Assembly (NCBI GenBank): GCA_964468205.1
Contig: CAYXVG010000158.1
Location: forward strand, 1 to 5,794
Reading direction: 5' to 3'
Source: CAWELS01 sp964468205
GTDB lineage: Bacteria; Acidobacteriota; Terriglobia; Bryobacterales; Bryobacteraceae
Length of the DNA: 5,794 nucleotides
Part shown: piece by piece, positions 5,784-5,794 of the stretch
How positions within the stretch are numbered: position 1 is the stretch's first letter
Layout of the letters: every line of letters begins with the position of its first letter
Notes under the pieces: model-generated
Told to the model about the DNA's origin: nothing
The model's input: the letters and a program-made list of their open reading frames with translations, nothing else
Databases searched by the model: none
Program-made: the position numbers and the translations under genes

Positions 5784-5794
5784 TGAATCCCGGA

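Noticed and set aside
1..5794. CRISPR array, tRNA or rRNA gene
   Set aside because: No regularly spaced direct repeats, tRNA cloverleaf or rRNA-like sequence was seen on reading either strand.

Overview
The window holds a compact bacterial accessory block: two co-directional tyrosine recombinases followed tail-to-tail by a toxin-antitoxin pair. A pair of related hairpins in inverted orientation brackets the block (886-946 and 5720-5783). The DNA is moderately GC-rich and the genes use bacterial starts (several GTG) and Shine-Dalgarno sites. Nothing in it identifies the species; I would say only a moderately GC-rich bacterium.

Left flank (1-885, minus strand): the C-terminal half of a large SNF2-like helicase of the kind carried on plasmids and integrated elements. 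It runs off the left edge of the window. Its N-terminal motor domain is missing because the recognisable sequence stops at about the left hairpin, so it looks like a gene cut by the element or by a rearrangement.

Core (973-4450, plus strand): a 429-aa and a 732-aa tyrosine recombinase overlap by 11 bp, each with a complete R-K-HxxR-H-Y catalytic set. A shorter and a longer recombinase in one operon is the TnpA/TnpB arrangement of Tn554-family transposons. The third Tn554 gene, tnpC, is not recognisable after the second one.

Passenger (4578-5317, minus strand): a toxin-first, HigBA-like module. A RelE/Gp49-fold toxin and an XRE-type antitoxin overlap by 4 bp. A perfect 8-bp-arm palindrome carrying the -10 box lies directly in front of the toxin start and is the probable autoregulatory operator. 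The predicted transcript would be almost leaderless.

Right part (5318-5794): no intact gene. It holds a minus-strand reading frame that looks like real protein but is broken by a stop, a small perfect hairpin at 5632-5651, and the right copy of the large hairpin.

The most unusual signal is the hairpin pair. Both have 15-bp perfect stems. Their loops and inner stems are nearly identical, but the outer 8 bp of each stem differ completely between copies while remaining self-complementary. This suggests conserved structure, either as recombination or end sites of the element or as a dispersed structured repeat.
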